From positions 1-15,973 of the forward strand of contig URZG01000022.1 in NCBI GenBank assembly GCA_900552325.1: a DNA stretch of 15,973 bases, read 5' to 3'. Both the position numbers and the translations under genes were made by a program. The notes beneath the pieces are model-generated. The model had not been told where the DNA came from. It searched no databases and worked only from the letters and a program-made list of their open reading frames with translations. Of this stretch, positions 1 through 6,240 are shown piece by piece (the first letter of the stretch is position 1; each line of letters starts with the position of its first letter). The DNA is from an uncultured Porphyromonadaceae bacterium. GTDB lineage: Bacteria; Bacteroidota; Bacteroidia; Bacteroidales; Muribaculaceae.

Positions 1-44
1 TTGGCATACAAGGCTTCGGCGGCGGGGGTGTTGTTGTCGGTCAT
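1..44 (-). CDS. lepB: Start of a downstream gene, probably signal peptidase I (partial)
   Basis: Only the first 14 codons are in the window (reads MTDNNTPAAEALYA, then runs off the left edge). The ATG at 44-42 overlaps the dapB stop codon in an ATGA arrangement, so the two are translationally coupled. The identification rests on context only: in Bacteroidales, dapB is commonly followed by one or two lepB genes for signal peptidase I. The 14 visible residues carry no diagnostic motif, so the product name is inference. Confidence 0.5.
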   Translation of the reverse strand, partial: MTDNNTPAAEALYA

Positions 45-805
45 TTGTTGAATATTGATGCTAAGACATCGGACATGGAGTAACGGGCGCCGGGCTGGTA
101 TGCCATGAATTCAGGCACTTCCAACAACCATTCTGCGGCATATACGGCGCCCTGCGCGAAGCCGCTGCGGTTCTTGGCGCGGTGTTCCAGGGTGATGGTG
201 TCGGCGTCGCTGTCCCAGCGGATTATGTGAGTGCCGGGCACCTCACCCTCTCGGCGCGAGTCCACCGGGAGGGTCTGATCGTCAAATACCGTCTCGAATT
301 CGTCGGTGGCGGCCCACTGGTTGTACCAGCCGTTGCCCACGATGTCGTTGGCCAGAGTGATGGCCGTACCCGAGGGGTGGTCGAGCTTGTGTATGTGGTG
401 GATTTCCTCTATTTCGGCCTTGTATTCGCCCGGGAGGCGTCCCATCACGCGCGCCAGTTCGCGGTTGATGTGCATAAACACGTTCACGCCGATGGAATAG
501 TTCGAGGCCCACACCATCGGCACGCCGGTCTCATGAACCAGAAGGTCGATCTCGCCGAAACGGTCGGTCCACCCCGTGGTGCCCGAAACAACGGCCTTGC
601 CACGGCGCAGGCACTCGCTGACGTTGTCGAAAGCCTGCGAGGGGACGGTGAACTCTATCGCCGCGTCGGCCGAGGCGAACGCCTCGCTGTCGAAGTCGCC
701 GCGGTTATCCTTGTCGATTCGGCACACTATCTCGTGGCCGCGCTCCAGGGCGGCTTTCTCCACCTCGTGGCCCATGCGGCCGTAGCCTATGATCGCTATC
801 TTCAT
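41..805 (-). CDS. dapB: 4-hydroxy-tetrahydrodipicolinate reductase
   Basis: The 254-residue product reduces the dipicolinate intermediate with NAD(P)H in the diaminopimelate/lysine pathway, a cytoplasmic step feeding peptidoglycan synthesis. Residues 1-13 read MKIAIIGYGRMGH, the N-terminal Rossmann GxGxxG nucleotide-binding loop. The family signature EIEEIHHIHKLDHPSGTA lies at about residues 129-146 and contains the paired catalytic His residues, the Lys and the substrate-binding SGT. Length is normal for Bacteroidetes DapB. An open frame extends upstream of this ATG but lies inside the preceding gene in another frame. The start at 805 is chosen because it begins exactly at the Rossmann strand and overlaps the upstream stop by 4 bases (ATGA). 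The stop likewise overlaps the next start. Identification is close to certain. Confidence 0.96.
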   Translation of the reverse strand: MKIAIIGYGRMGHEVEKAALERGHEIVCRIDKDNRGDFDSEAFASADAAIEFTVPSQAFDNVSECLRRGKAVVSGTTGWTDRFGEIDLLVHETGVPMVWASNYSIGVNVFMHINRELARVMGRLPGEYKAEIEEIHHIHKLDHPSGTAITLANDIVGNGWYNQWAATDEFETVFDDQTLPVDSRREGEVPGTHIIRWDSDADTITLEHRAKNRSGFAQGAVYAAEWLLEVPEFMAYQPGARYSMSDVLASIFNK

Positions 806-1245
806 TTCTTCTTGTTTTTGGCTTCTTCGGAGCGGCGCAGCTCCTTGTTGACTGTGCGGGGGATGCTCAGCGACGTGAATATCAGCAGCGCGCCTCCGGC
901 CAGGGTGAAGGCCCAGGCGTCGCGCGTCACCGCACCGTTGTAGAATATGAAAAACGCTGCCACACAGAAGAATATCGCGCTCCAGCTCTCTATGCGCATC
1001 AGGCGTTTCACTCGCGGGTGGCTCCCCGTGTAGGGGGTGAAGAACTTCGATACCAGGAAGCAGGCCGCCCCGCCGGCATACACGTACTTCCACCAGGCCA
1101 CCGCTCCGGGACTGGTGAATACGCCGATCATCGGCAACATCGTGCCCACGGCTATTCCGAGAAGCCCCACGATGCCGAGCACGGTCATCGCCGCCTTCGG
1201 CTCGCGGCCAGTAAGCTCCTCACGGGTATAATATTTTTCGTTCAT
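802..1245 (-). CDS. Small four-helix membrane protein, function unknown
   Basis: A 147-residue protein with four hydrophobic segments at about residues 20-41, 50-70, 86-103 and 108-126, and a strongly charged tail ending EEAKNKKK that is probably cytoplasmic. I see no catalytic motif and do not recognise a named family. The ATG at 1245 (MNEKYYTREE) is preferred over one 12 codons upstream, because the longer form would run back into the end of the division gene and adds the unlikely sequence MCMCSNDLRQHF. Its stop overlaps the dapB start by 4 bases, and it begins 16 bases after the FtsB/DivIC-like gene. It is therefore almost certainly co-transcribed with division and wall-precursor genes, which makes an envelope role plausible but unproven. 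Confidence 0.85.
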   Translation of the reverse strand: MNEKYYTREELTGREPKAAMTVLGIVGLLGIAVGTMLPMIGVFTSPGAVAWWKYVYAGGAACFLVSKFFTPYTGSHPRVKRLMRIESWSAIFFCVAAFFIFYNGAVTRDAWAFTLAGGALLIFTSLSIPRTVNKELRRSEEAKNKKK

Positions 1246-1261
1246 AAAATGTTGTCGTAAG

Positions 1262-1564
1262 TCATTCGAACACATACACATCCTCGCCGGGACGCTGCAT
1301 GTGGTACTGTTCGCGCACGATGCGCTCCAGGGCCTGCGGATTCACCGACAACTCGGCGTTGAGTTTCCGGTAATACTGCATGGTGTCGGTGTTCTCCTTG
1401 ATTTCAGCCGTGAGCCGGTCGATCTCCGTCTGATACTCCATGCTTTTGAAGTAGGAGTTCTCGTTAAATCCCAGGATAAAAACCAGATAGGCCACCGCGA
1501 TAAGCAGCGGCAGCGATATATACCGCCGCGACCAGTGCCATGTCTGCGAGAGAAAGTCTTTCAT
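1262..1564 (-). CDS. FtsB/DivIC-family septum formation initiator
   Basis: A 100-residue bitopic membrane protein of the divisome, expected to pair with an FtsL-type partner and bridge to the septal synthase. The layout fits the family: a short basic cytoplasmic N-terminus, one membrane helix at about residues 17-34, a periplasmic coiled coil at about 41-72, and a conserved tail (LERIVREQYHMQRPGEDVYVFE) matching the usual 'E..AR..y.M..pGE.vy.' ending. It is the first gene of a minus-strand operon with the small membrane protein and dapB. The ATG at 1564 lies 4 bases below a promoter box, implying a leaderless or nearly leaderless message. FtsB and DivIC cannot be told apart by eye, so no symbol is assigned. 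Confidence 0.9.
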   Translation of the reverse strand: MKDFLSQTWHWSRRYISLPLLIAVAYLVFILGFNENSYFKSMEYQTEIDRLTAEIKENTDTMQYYRKLNAELSVNPQALERIVREQYHMQRPGEDVYVFE

Positions 1565-1568
1565 ACGG

Positions 1569-1600
1569 CAAATTTACTCATTCCCCCGCAAACCTCCAAA
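1569..1600 (-). promoter_or_regulatory. Bacteroidetes-type promoter for the FtsB/DivIC-dapB operon
   Basis: Read on the minus strand, a TTTG at 1600-1597 is followed after exactly 20 bases by TAAATTTG at 1576-1569, a full match to the Bacteroidetes -33/-7 consensus (TTTG, 19-21 bp, TAnnTTTG). The predicted transcription start falls at about 1565, at or next to the ATG at 1564. The heptamer array begins only 6 bases above the -33 element. Confidence 0.65.
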
Positions 1601-1605
1601 TTTTT

Positions 1606-1684
1606 AGGCGAGAGGCAAGAGGCGAGAGGCGAGAGGCAAGAGGCAAGAGGCAAGAGGCAAGAGGCAAGAGGCAAGAGGCAAGAG
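1606..1684. repeat. Tandem heptamer array (AGAGGCA/AGAGGCG)n
   Basis: Ten complete 7-base units occupy 1611-1680 with partial units at both ends. Eight are AGAGGCA and two adjacent ones near the start (1618-1631) are AGAGGCG. The array is non-coding in either direction; the open frames crossing it give only low-complexity ARGERQE-like or LASCLLP-like peptides. A perfect array of this kind can change length by replication slippage. It abuts the operon promoter at 1569-1600. Confidence 0.9.
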
Positions 1685-1729
1685 TAGCCATCCGGATGCA
1701 AACAGGTGTGGTTTATCAAAATTAATAAA

Positions 1730-1949
1730 TATTGCTGTCCGGTAAAAATCGGTACGAGCTTATATCTGACAAGAACACAATAAGTTACATCTATTTTGCC
1801 AAGAAGGGCTTGTCTTTTCATGCTGTGTAAAATTGGTAGTACTGAGCATTAAAAAGCCTTTAGAAGACATTTATACACGTCATTTTCATACTATATGGGA
1901 TAAAAAATGTTCGATTTCTATCATGCCAAAGTTTTACCGGACAGCAATA
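1730..1949. mobile_element. MITE-like element or IS remnant bounded by 18-bp inverted repeats
   Basis: TATTGCTGTCCGGTAAAA at 1730-1747 recurs as a perfect inverted copy at 1932-1949, enclosing about 184 bases of AT-rich DNA in a GC-rich genome. No open frame of useful length lies between the repeats, so there is no transposase. Size, perfect ends and base composition fit a miniature inverted-repeat element or the two ends of a deleted insertion sequence. I see no clear target-site duplication in the AT-rich flanks. The family is not assigned. Confidence 0.5.
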
Positions 1950-2031
1950 ATTATTTTTGTGATGCAGACCGTCACGCAGAGGCCCCGGTAGAGGGAATGT
2001 GAGTGGTGGGTCTGCAGATTTTGTTATCTAA

Positions 2032-2290
2032 AAGCGTTTACTTACGCTGATTCTTGATATACAGGAATTCTCGCAAAATTCACTTTAGAGTCAAGGATCG
2101 TGCAGCGGTAGATGCCCTGATTGTGTATATCCGTCTGCTTCGTTATGTCCGTAGGGCATCGCGAAGTGTGAGATATATCCATAAGCGTGGGCTTCTGGCG
2201 TTGCCGTTCAACTCTAAAGGGCGATGCGAGAAGCCTCTGTATGAAGAACGGCAACGGTACGGTTCCTACGCTTTTCTTGTATATCTTATT
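2032..2290 (+). other. Non-coding block of nested, competing inverted repeats
   Basis: Several exact complementary pairs lie here: GATGCCCT 2111-2118 with AGGGCATC 2153-2160; CGTTGCCGTTC 2199-2209 with its complement at 2246-2256; CTTTAGAGT 2083-2091 with ACTCTAAAG 2211-2219; TTCTCGCA 2068-2075 with TGCGAGAA 2225-2232; AGATATA 2171-2177 with TATATCT 2280-2286. The arms at 2211-2232 lie inside the loop of the 2199/2256 hairpin but also pair with 2068-2091, so two folds are mutually exclusive. A weak open frame crosses the block in phase with the lipoprotein gene, but it lacks a signal peptide and I regard it as chance. Function unknown: structured leader, or an intergenic repeat family. Confidence 0.55.
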
Positions 2291-2323
2291 CTGTGCCGCC
2301 GGGAGCCGGGCCTTTTCGATTCT

Positions 2324-4357
2324 ATGAAAAAACTACTTTGGCTCCTTGCATGGAGTTTCGCCCTGATAGTCTCGGGGTGCAGCAGCGATGATCCCGATCC
2401 CGACGGCGGGGATGTGATCAAGCCTGATCAGGAGGTGCCGGATCCAACAGGTACGATACTGCTTTCGATGCGCAATGACGACGGCACGTCGCTAAACGGA
2501 CTGTACATCGGTAAGGATGACAATTTCCACGGTAACGGCTGGAAAATAGCCTCTATCGGCCAGGTTAAAGGGCTGGGCAATGTAGCCTCGATCCCTTTGG
2601 CCGGATGGGCAGAAAAGGTATCTGTGACGCCTGGCTACGGCTATGTGGCATATAATACTTATTCCGACGAGTATTACCGCATTTTTGTGACGGACTACAT
2701 GGCTTCGGCAACGACAGGCGGTGTGATAGGTGCCGACATCAAGTACCAGAAGCCGTTCAAGGGACTGGACGAGGCGATATCGCTGAAGCAGGATAAGGTG
2801 GTGATTCCCGCAGAAGGTGGATCGGAGCAGCTTGTGTTCGGCAACAGTTCGATAGTGCCGTTCAAAGTCACCTCCTCGGAGGAGTGGTGCCTGGTGCAGA
2901 AGGCCTCTACCCGAGATTTCGGGTTCCTTTACGATGCGGTTGTGGTGTCGTGCGACGAGACCTACTCGGCCGAGGAAGCAAAGGCTACGGTGACTATCGA
3001 GACCCTTTTCGGCAAGACCAAGGAGATAGAGGTGACCCGCGCCGCCCGTGGCGAGTTCATCACCCTCTCGCAGGATAAGTACGATCTGGGATTCAATTCG
3101 AATCAGGCACAGTTCTCGATCAACGTTTTCACCAACGTTGAGCCTTCCGACATTCAGGTTACGAGCAGCGACGAATGGCTTTCAGGAGTGTTCAGCGGTC
3201 GCAACTACCAGTCAGTGCGTCAGATACGCTGGATAGAAGGACAGGCGGCATCGCGTGCGACGCTGGAGAATCCGATATCAAAGGACTTCATCATTACGGC
3301 CGAGGGGTATGTCGGCGCCGATGAGCGTGAAGGCACAATAACCCTTTCATACGGTAACGTTAAGAGTGTGCTGCGTGTTGTACAGCAGGGCTCCGGCTTC
3401 AAACTGTCGCAATACGACTTCAATTTCAAGGCTGAGGAGGATCTGACCCAGACCGCCACATGGTCGGGGAACCTCAACTACCGTTATCTATGCGTGGATC
3501 GGGAAAGTGTAAATTGGTTTTCCGCAGTATTTGACTACGACCGGATGACACTGACGGTTCAGCCTAATCCTTTCGAGGAGAGTCGGAGCGCTATCATCAA
3601 GATATGTTACATGGGTGATGGCACTTGGGACGGCCGCACTGTGATAGCTGAAATCGAGGTTACCCAGGAGGGTGCGGTACCTTACGACCGCTATGTATAT
3701 TTTGAGAGTCCGGCATCGAACTATACTGTATCTTTCCCCCTGACCGAGGGTGCCAAGATCACTTCGTCGGCCGACTGGTGTACCGCCACTCCTAACGGTT
3801 CCACTCTCGTTATCCGAGCTACCGCAACGACCGAAAACCGCTGGGCCGAAATCTCAGTGGAAGGTGTATCCTCCAAGATCTACGTCTCCCAGAGCAAGTA
3901 TAAAGTCGGCGATACTTACTCCGAAGACGCCATCACCGGCACGATCTACAGCATGGAACAAGGTTTAGGCCGAATCACCCGAACACTTGATGGCAGATAC
4001 GCCTGGTCAACAGAAAGGATAGACATTCAGGGTGCTACTGATTATACTGACGGAACCAAGAACATGGCAGCCGTAATGGCAATTCCGGGCTGGAAAGAGT
4101 TATATCCCGCCTTTGCCGCGGTAGAAGCCCTCAATATCGATGGTGCCACCGGCTGGTACCTCCCGGCTGTCGATGAGTACCGATTCAATCAAAATGCCAA
4201 CTATCAAAATGAGCAGCCGTGGTCTTCCACTCAATATGGTAAGGAATATGCATGGTATTTTGGCCGCTGGGGAGGAGATCCATATTACAATGTCAAGGGA
4301 GCTGAGCACAACATCGTTGCCATGAACCGCTTCTCCTACGACTTCGTGAAGAAATAA
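2324..4357 (+). CDS. Surface lipoprotein with BACON-type repeats and a DUF1566-like C-terminal domain
   Basis: A 677-residue predicted outer-membrane lipoprotein. The ATG at 2324 is chosen because it starts a lipoprotein signal (MKKLLWLLAWSFALIVSGC, lipobox VSGC, Cys19). The acidic run after the cysteine (SSDDPDPDGGD) resembles the Bacteroidetes lipoprotein export signal, pointing to the cell surface. After an unassigned domain (about 41-145), four Ig-like segments follow at about 152-241, 246-356, 358-448 and 455-523. Each starts like 'I.LSQDKY.f' and carries 'VTSS.EW' or a related Trp motif, as in BACON domains. The C-terminus (about 534-677) has GWYLPAVDEY, PWSSTQYG and AWYF, typical of DUF1566/Lcl-like domains. 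BACON proteins usually bind glycans or mucin or act as spacers. There is no SusC/SusD pair or glycoside hydrolase beside it, so the ligand is unknown. Confidence 0.85.
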   Translation: MKKLLWLLAWSFALIVSGCSSDDPDPDGGDVIKPDQEVPDPTGTILLSMRNDDGTSLNGLYIGKDDNFHGNGWKIASIGQVKGLGNVASIPLAGWAEKVSVTPGYGYVAYNTYSDEYYRIFVTDYMASATTGGVIGADIKYQKPFKGLDEAISLKQDKVVIPAEGGSEQLVFGNSSIVPFKVTSSEEWCLVQKASTRDFGFLYDAVVVSCDETYSAEEAKATVTIETLFGKTKEIEVTRAARGEFITLSQDKYDLGFNSNQAQFSINVFTNVEPSDIQVTSSDEWLSGVFSGRNYQSVRQIRWIEGQAASRATLENPISKDFIITAEGYVGADEREGTITLSYGNVKSVLRVVQQGSGFKLSQYDFNFKAEEDLTQTATWSGNLNYRYLCVDRESVNWFSAVFDYDRMTLTVQPNPFEESRSAIIKICYMGDGTWDGRTVIAEIEVTQEGAVPYDRYVYFESPASNYTVSFPLTEGAKITSSADWCTATPNGSTLVIRATATTENRWAEISVEGVSSKIYVSQSKYKVGDTYSEDAITGTIYSMEQGLGRITRTLDGRYAWSTERIDIQGATDYTDGTKNMAAVMAIPGWKELYPAFAAVEALNIDGATGWYLPAVDEYRFNQNANYQNEQPWSSTQYGKEYAWYFGRWGGDPYYNVKGAEHNIVAMNRFSYDFVKK

Positions 4358-4381
4358 ACCTTTACCAATCATATATATGCT

Positions 4382-4418
4382 AATCAGCCGCGCTCAGATG
4401 GCGCGGCTGATTTATTTG
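4382..4418 (+). terminator. Hairpin terminator between convergent genes
   Basis: AATCAGCCGCGC (4382-4393) and GCGCGGCTGATT (4401-4412) form a perfect 12-bp stem with a 7-base loop, followed by a T-rich tract (TTTATTT) on the plus strand. It lies 24 bases after the lipoprotein stop and 18 before the stop of the convergent Nudix gene. It probably ends the plus-strand transcript; on the minus strand the run after the stem is AT-rich but has no T tract. Confidence 0.85.
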
Positions 4419-4430
4419 TATTCTGTGGAG

Positions 4431-4865
4431 TCAGATGCAATGCGGGATGAGGGGGAGGGCAGGGAGGTCGGCGGGGCAGAAGTCAAGGATGGGGAGATCG
4501 GCGGGGAGCATCCATGCCATTTCGGAGTGTTCTTTCAGCAGGGGGGTGCCGGAGATGAGGCGGCAGGTGATGAAGTGCAGTTGCACGGTGAATGTGGGGT
4601 AGGTGTGCTCGATAACGGCGATGGAACGGAACGGTTCTGCGTCTATGTCGAGTTCCTCGCGCAGTTCGCGCACTAATGCCTCGCGTGGTGTCTCGCTCTC
4701 TTCGAGTTTGCCGCCCGGAAATTCCCATCGGCCATCGGTATCGGGATTCTTCCCGTAGCCGCGGCGGCAGACGAGGACTTTCCCGTCGCCATCATATATT
4801 ACGCCGGCCGCCACCTTTATATGTGGCAGCGGGGATTGTGGGGCGGGAGTGGTGTCAGATATCAT
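4431..4865 (-). CDS. Nudix hydrolase, MutT/NudG-like
   Basis: A 144-residue Nudix pyrophosphohydrolase, expected to cleave a nucleoside-diphosphate-linked substrate to a monophosphate. The Nudix box runs from Gly52 to Ile74 with Glu58, Arg66-Glu67 and Glu70-Glu71 all present, so the metal site is intact. The usual Gly before the last hydrophobic residue is Asp73. WEFPGGKLE before the box and the LLxxH-like tail (PLLKEHSEMAWM, then LDFCPAD) resemble MutT/CTP-pyrophosphohydrolase members that act on oxidised or modified nucleotides, though the substrate cannot be fixed by sequence. Its start overlaps the end of the HD-domain gene by 11 bases, making it the last gene of the folB operon. A possible link is removal of pyrophosphate from dihydroneopterin triphosphate; that is inference from the neighbour only. 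Confidence 0.88.
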   Translation of the reverse strand: MISDTTPAPQSPLPHIKVAAGVIYDGDGKVLVCRRGYGKNPDTDGRWEFPGGKLEESETPREALVRELREELDIDAEPFRSIAVIEHTYPTFTVQLHFITCRLISGTPLLKEHSEMAWMLPADLPILDFCPADLPALPLIPHCI

Positions 4866-5487
4866 CGGTGTCGCCGGCTGAGCGTTCGAGAATTGATGCC
4901 GCCAGAGAGTCGCCGGCCTGCACGATGGCCACCAGAGGGTAGAGCTTGCGAGCGGCGTCGTAGTTCTTGCAGTCCTCCAAGGAGTTCTGGTTCACGCCCC
5001 ATGCACCCATGTGCCATCGTATGGCGAGCATCTCGGCGTCGGAAAGCTCAAGTCCGCTGAGAAGCACCATCACCACCGATTTCTCGCCGTGCCCCATCGG
5101 GAAACTCTTGTAGCTCACCTTGTAGCCTTCGGAGTCCTCCCACTGGCCGAGGCTGTTCTTGCGTTTCTTTACGGAACGGAAATATATGTCGGTCTTGCAG
5201 ACGTCGTGCAGGAGTGCGGCTATTATGATGGAGTCGCGTGTCACCTCTTTTTCCAGAACGGGGTCGAGCTGAGACAGCCCTTCCCAAACCTTGAGGGCGG
5301 CACGGCAGGCGTTGAGCGAGTGGCAGGCCAGACCTCCGGCCACATTGAGGTGATGGCCGGCCGAGGCGGGGGCTTCGAAGAATCCCTGCGATTCGAGGTC
5401 GGCGATCACATCGTCGACCCCCGGGCGCCCTGTGGAGCGCAACAGTTCACAGAACTCTTTTCTGCATGCTTCAGCGTCAATTTTCAT
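4855..5487 (-). CDS. HD-domain phosphohydrolase, substrate unknown
   Basis: A 210-residue soluble protein of the HD superfamily. The metal-binding series is visible: His56 (LACHSLN), His94-Asp95 (LLHDVCK), His133 (MGHGEKS), His159 (IRWHMGAW) and Asp193 (AGDSLA). Two extra histidines between the HD pair and the final Asp suggest a two-metal site of the phosphodiesterase or nucleotidase kind. There is no signal peptide or membrane segment, so it should be cytoplasmic. It starts 5 bases after folB ends and overlaps the Nudix gene by 11 bases, so the three are one transcript. The pairing of an HD and a Nudix phosphatase with FolB makes nucleotide or pterin phosphate metabolism plausible, but no family member I can name fixes the substrate. 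Confidence 0.85.
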   Translation of the reverse strand: MKIDAEACRKEFCELLRSTGRPGVDDVIADLESQGFFEAPASAGHHLNVAGGLACHSLNACRAALKVWEGLSQLDPVLEKEVTRDSIIIAALLHDVCKTDIYFRSVKKRKNSLGQWEDSEGYKVSYKSFPMGHGEKSVVMVLLSGLELSDAEMLAIRWHMGAWGVNQNSLEDCKNYDAARKLYPLVAIVQAGDSLAASILERSAGDTDDI

Positions 5488-5492
5488 GTTGT

Positions 5493-5918
5493 CTATAATT
5501 GAAATTCTTTAGAAAAGTCATGTTGTAGTACTGAGGCGATCTCGTGGCTGCTGTCCCATCTGAGCTCGACTGCTGCGCGCGCCATCGTCACCGGAACAGG
5601 GGGCGTTATCTTCGCAACTTTTATTTTCCCGGCCACCACCTGCGGGAAAGAGCAGGCTACGGCATTGCGGATGCGCAACGCCACCGTTTCAAGCAGATCG
5701 GCCGGATCCGCCATGATGTTGGAGATCATTTCGGCAAGATCGGCATAACTTACCGTCAGGGTGGCGTTGTCCTCCAGCGCGGCACGATCCATCTGATCCG
5801 GTTCAATTTCTACCGAGAGTGATACCTCGAAATCGTTCCCTACAATCCGCTCCTGAGGAAACGCGCCATGATTTGCGCGCACCTTCATGCGGTCTATTTC
5901 AATAATCCATTTTTCCAT
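5493..5918 (-). CDS. folB: Dihydroneopterin aldolase
   Basis: A 141-residue enzyme of folate synthesis that cleaves 7,8-dihydroneopterin to 6-hydroxymethyl-7,8-dihydropterin and glycolaldehyde in the cytoplasm. Family residues are visible in order: NHGAFPQE with Glu23, VSYADL with Tyr58, LLETVA with Glu77, and VAKITPPVP with Lys103 and the Pro pair. These correspond to the catalytic and pterin-binding Glu, Tyr, Glu and Lys of characterised FolB. It is about 20 residues longer than the usual 120, with a C-terminal extension (HEIASVLQHDFSKEFQL) of no evident function. It is the first gene of the folB-HD-Nudix operon and is transcribed away from the GT2 operon. I found no convincing consensus promoter in front of it. 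Confidence 0.92.
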   Translation of the reverse strand: MEKWIIEIDRMKVRANHGAFPQERIVGNDFEVSLSVEIEPDQMDRAALEDNATLTVSYADLAEMISNIMADPADLLETVALRIRNAVACSFPQVVAGKIKVAKITPPVPVTMARAAVELRWDSSHEIASVLQHDFSKEFQL

Positions 5919-5989
5919 ATTTCCGTAATTTCCGCAGGCCGGTCTTTCGCTGACAGCCGTCCGGTATCATGGTATATAAATTAGTAACA

Positions 5990-6130
5990 CAAACCTCGGA
6001 AACCGAGTGGGTATTAAAAACAGCGACAAATTACAGGACACTCCGGGGCCGTCATCCCTGGAATCGTCCATGAGAAACAAGCGTCTTAATGACCGCAGGC
6101 ATAATCAGCCGGATGCCCGCGGGCTTTTTT
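5990..6130 (+). ncRNA. Candidate small RNA or attenuated leader
   Basis: Three hairpins follow one another on the plus strand: CTCGG-AAA-CCGAG (5995-6007); an 11-bp stem with an internal loop (GGAC 6036-6039 with GTCC 6066-6069, TCCGGGG 6042-6048 with CCCTGGA 6056-6062); and an intrinsic terminator (6093-6130). No plus-strand gene precedes the terminator; the nearest plus-strand gene upstream ends at 4357 with its own terminator. A 7/8 match to the -7 box (TAAATTAG, 5977-5984) would place the 5' end at about 5990, giving roughly 140 nt. No -33 TTTG is at the right distance. It matches no RNA family I recognise (not tRNA, SRP RNA or tmRNA). Confidence 0.45.
6093..6130 (+). terminator. Intrinsic terminator upstream of the GT2/peptidoglycan operon
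   Basis: CCGCAGGCAT (6093-6102) pairs with ATGCCCGCGG (6113-6122) at nine of ten positions around a 10-base loop, followed by GC and six Ts (6125-6130). It points along the plus strand although no plus-strand coding gene lies just upstream. It either ends a small RNA or attenuates the operon starting at 6241. Confidence 0.7.
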
Positions 6131-6193
6131 CAAGAACAGCTTATCGCAACAAAGTTACGTATTATTTAGGGAATTTTAGGACAGTGGAGGAGA

Positions 6194-6220
6194 TAAATTT
6201 GTAAAAAATTTGTAATTTTG
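6194..6220 (+). promoter_or_regulatory. Two -7 boxes before the GT2/peptidoglycan operon
   Basis: TAAATTTG (6194-6201) and TAATTTTG (6213-6220) both match the Bacteroidetes -7 consensus TAnnTTTG exactly. Neither has a TTTG at the ideal 19-21 base distance, so the -33 part is weak. Starts would fall near 6208 and 6227, leaving a 5' leader of about 14-33 bases before the GTG at 6241. Either box would let the operon be transcribed independently of the terminator at 6093-6130. Confidence 0.5.
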
Positions 6221-6240
6221 TTGCAGTAAAAAAGATTTCA

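Noticed and set aside
182..943. 253-codon plus-strand open frame
   Set aside because: Antisense shadow of dapB and the small membrane protein; dapB signature motifs are unambiguous.
1606..1684. Possible CRISPR array
   Set aside because: The units are 7 bases, directly abutting, without spacers; it is a simple tandem repeat.
1561..1821. 86-codon minus-strand frame across the heptamer array
   Set aside because: Its sequence is mostly repeat translation (LASCLLP) plus part of the inverted-repeat element; no protein-like features.
2054..2323. N-terminal extension of the lipoprotein frame by 90 codons
   Set aside because: It would place the lipoprotein signal in the middle of the protein. The region is better described as nested inverted repeats.
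5960..5993. Consensus promoter for folB on the minus strand
   Set aside because: A TTTG is present at 5993-5990, but the sequence 19-21 bases on (TGATACCG) does not match TAnnTTTG.
6007..6204. 65-codon plus-strand frame (MGIKNSDKLQ...)
   Set aside because: It spans the 6036-6069 stem and an intrinsic terminator, has no protein-like motif, and ends in the promoter region of the GT2 gene.
5919..6240. Folate-type or other known riboswitch upstream of folB
   Set aside because: I looked for conserved riboswitch cores on the minus strand and recognised none; the hairpins have their terminator on the plus strand.
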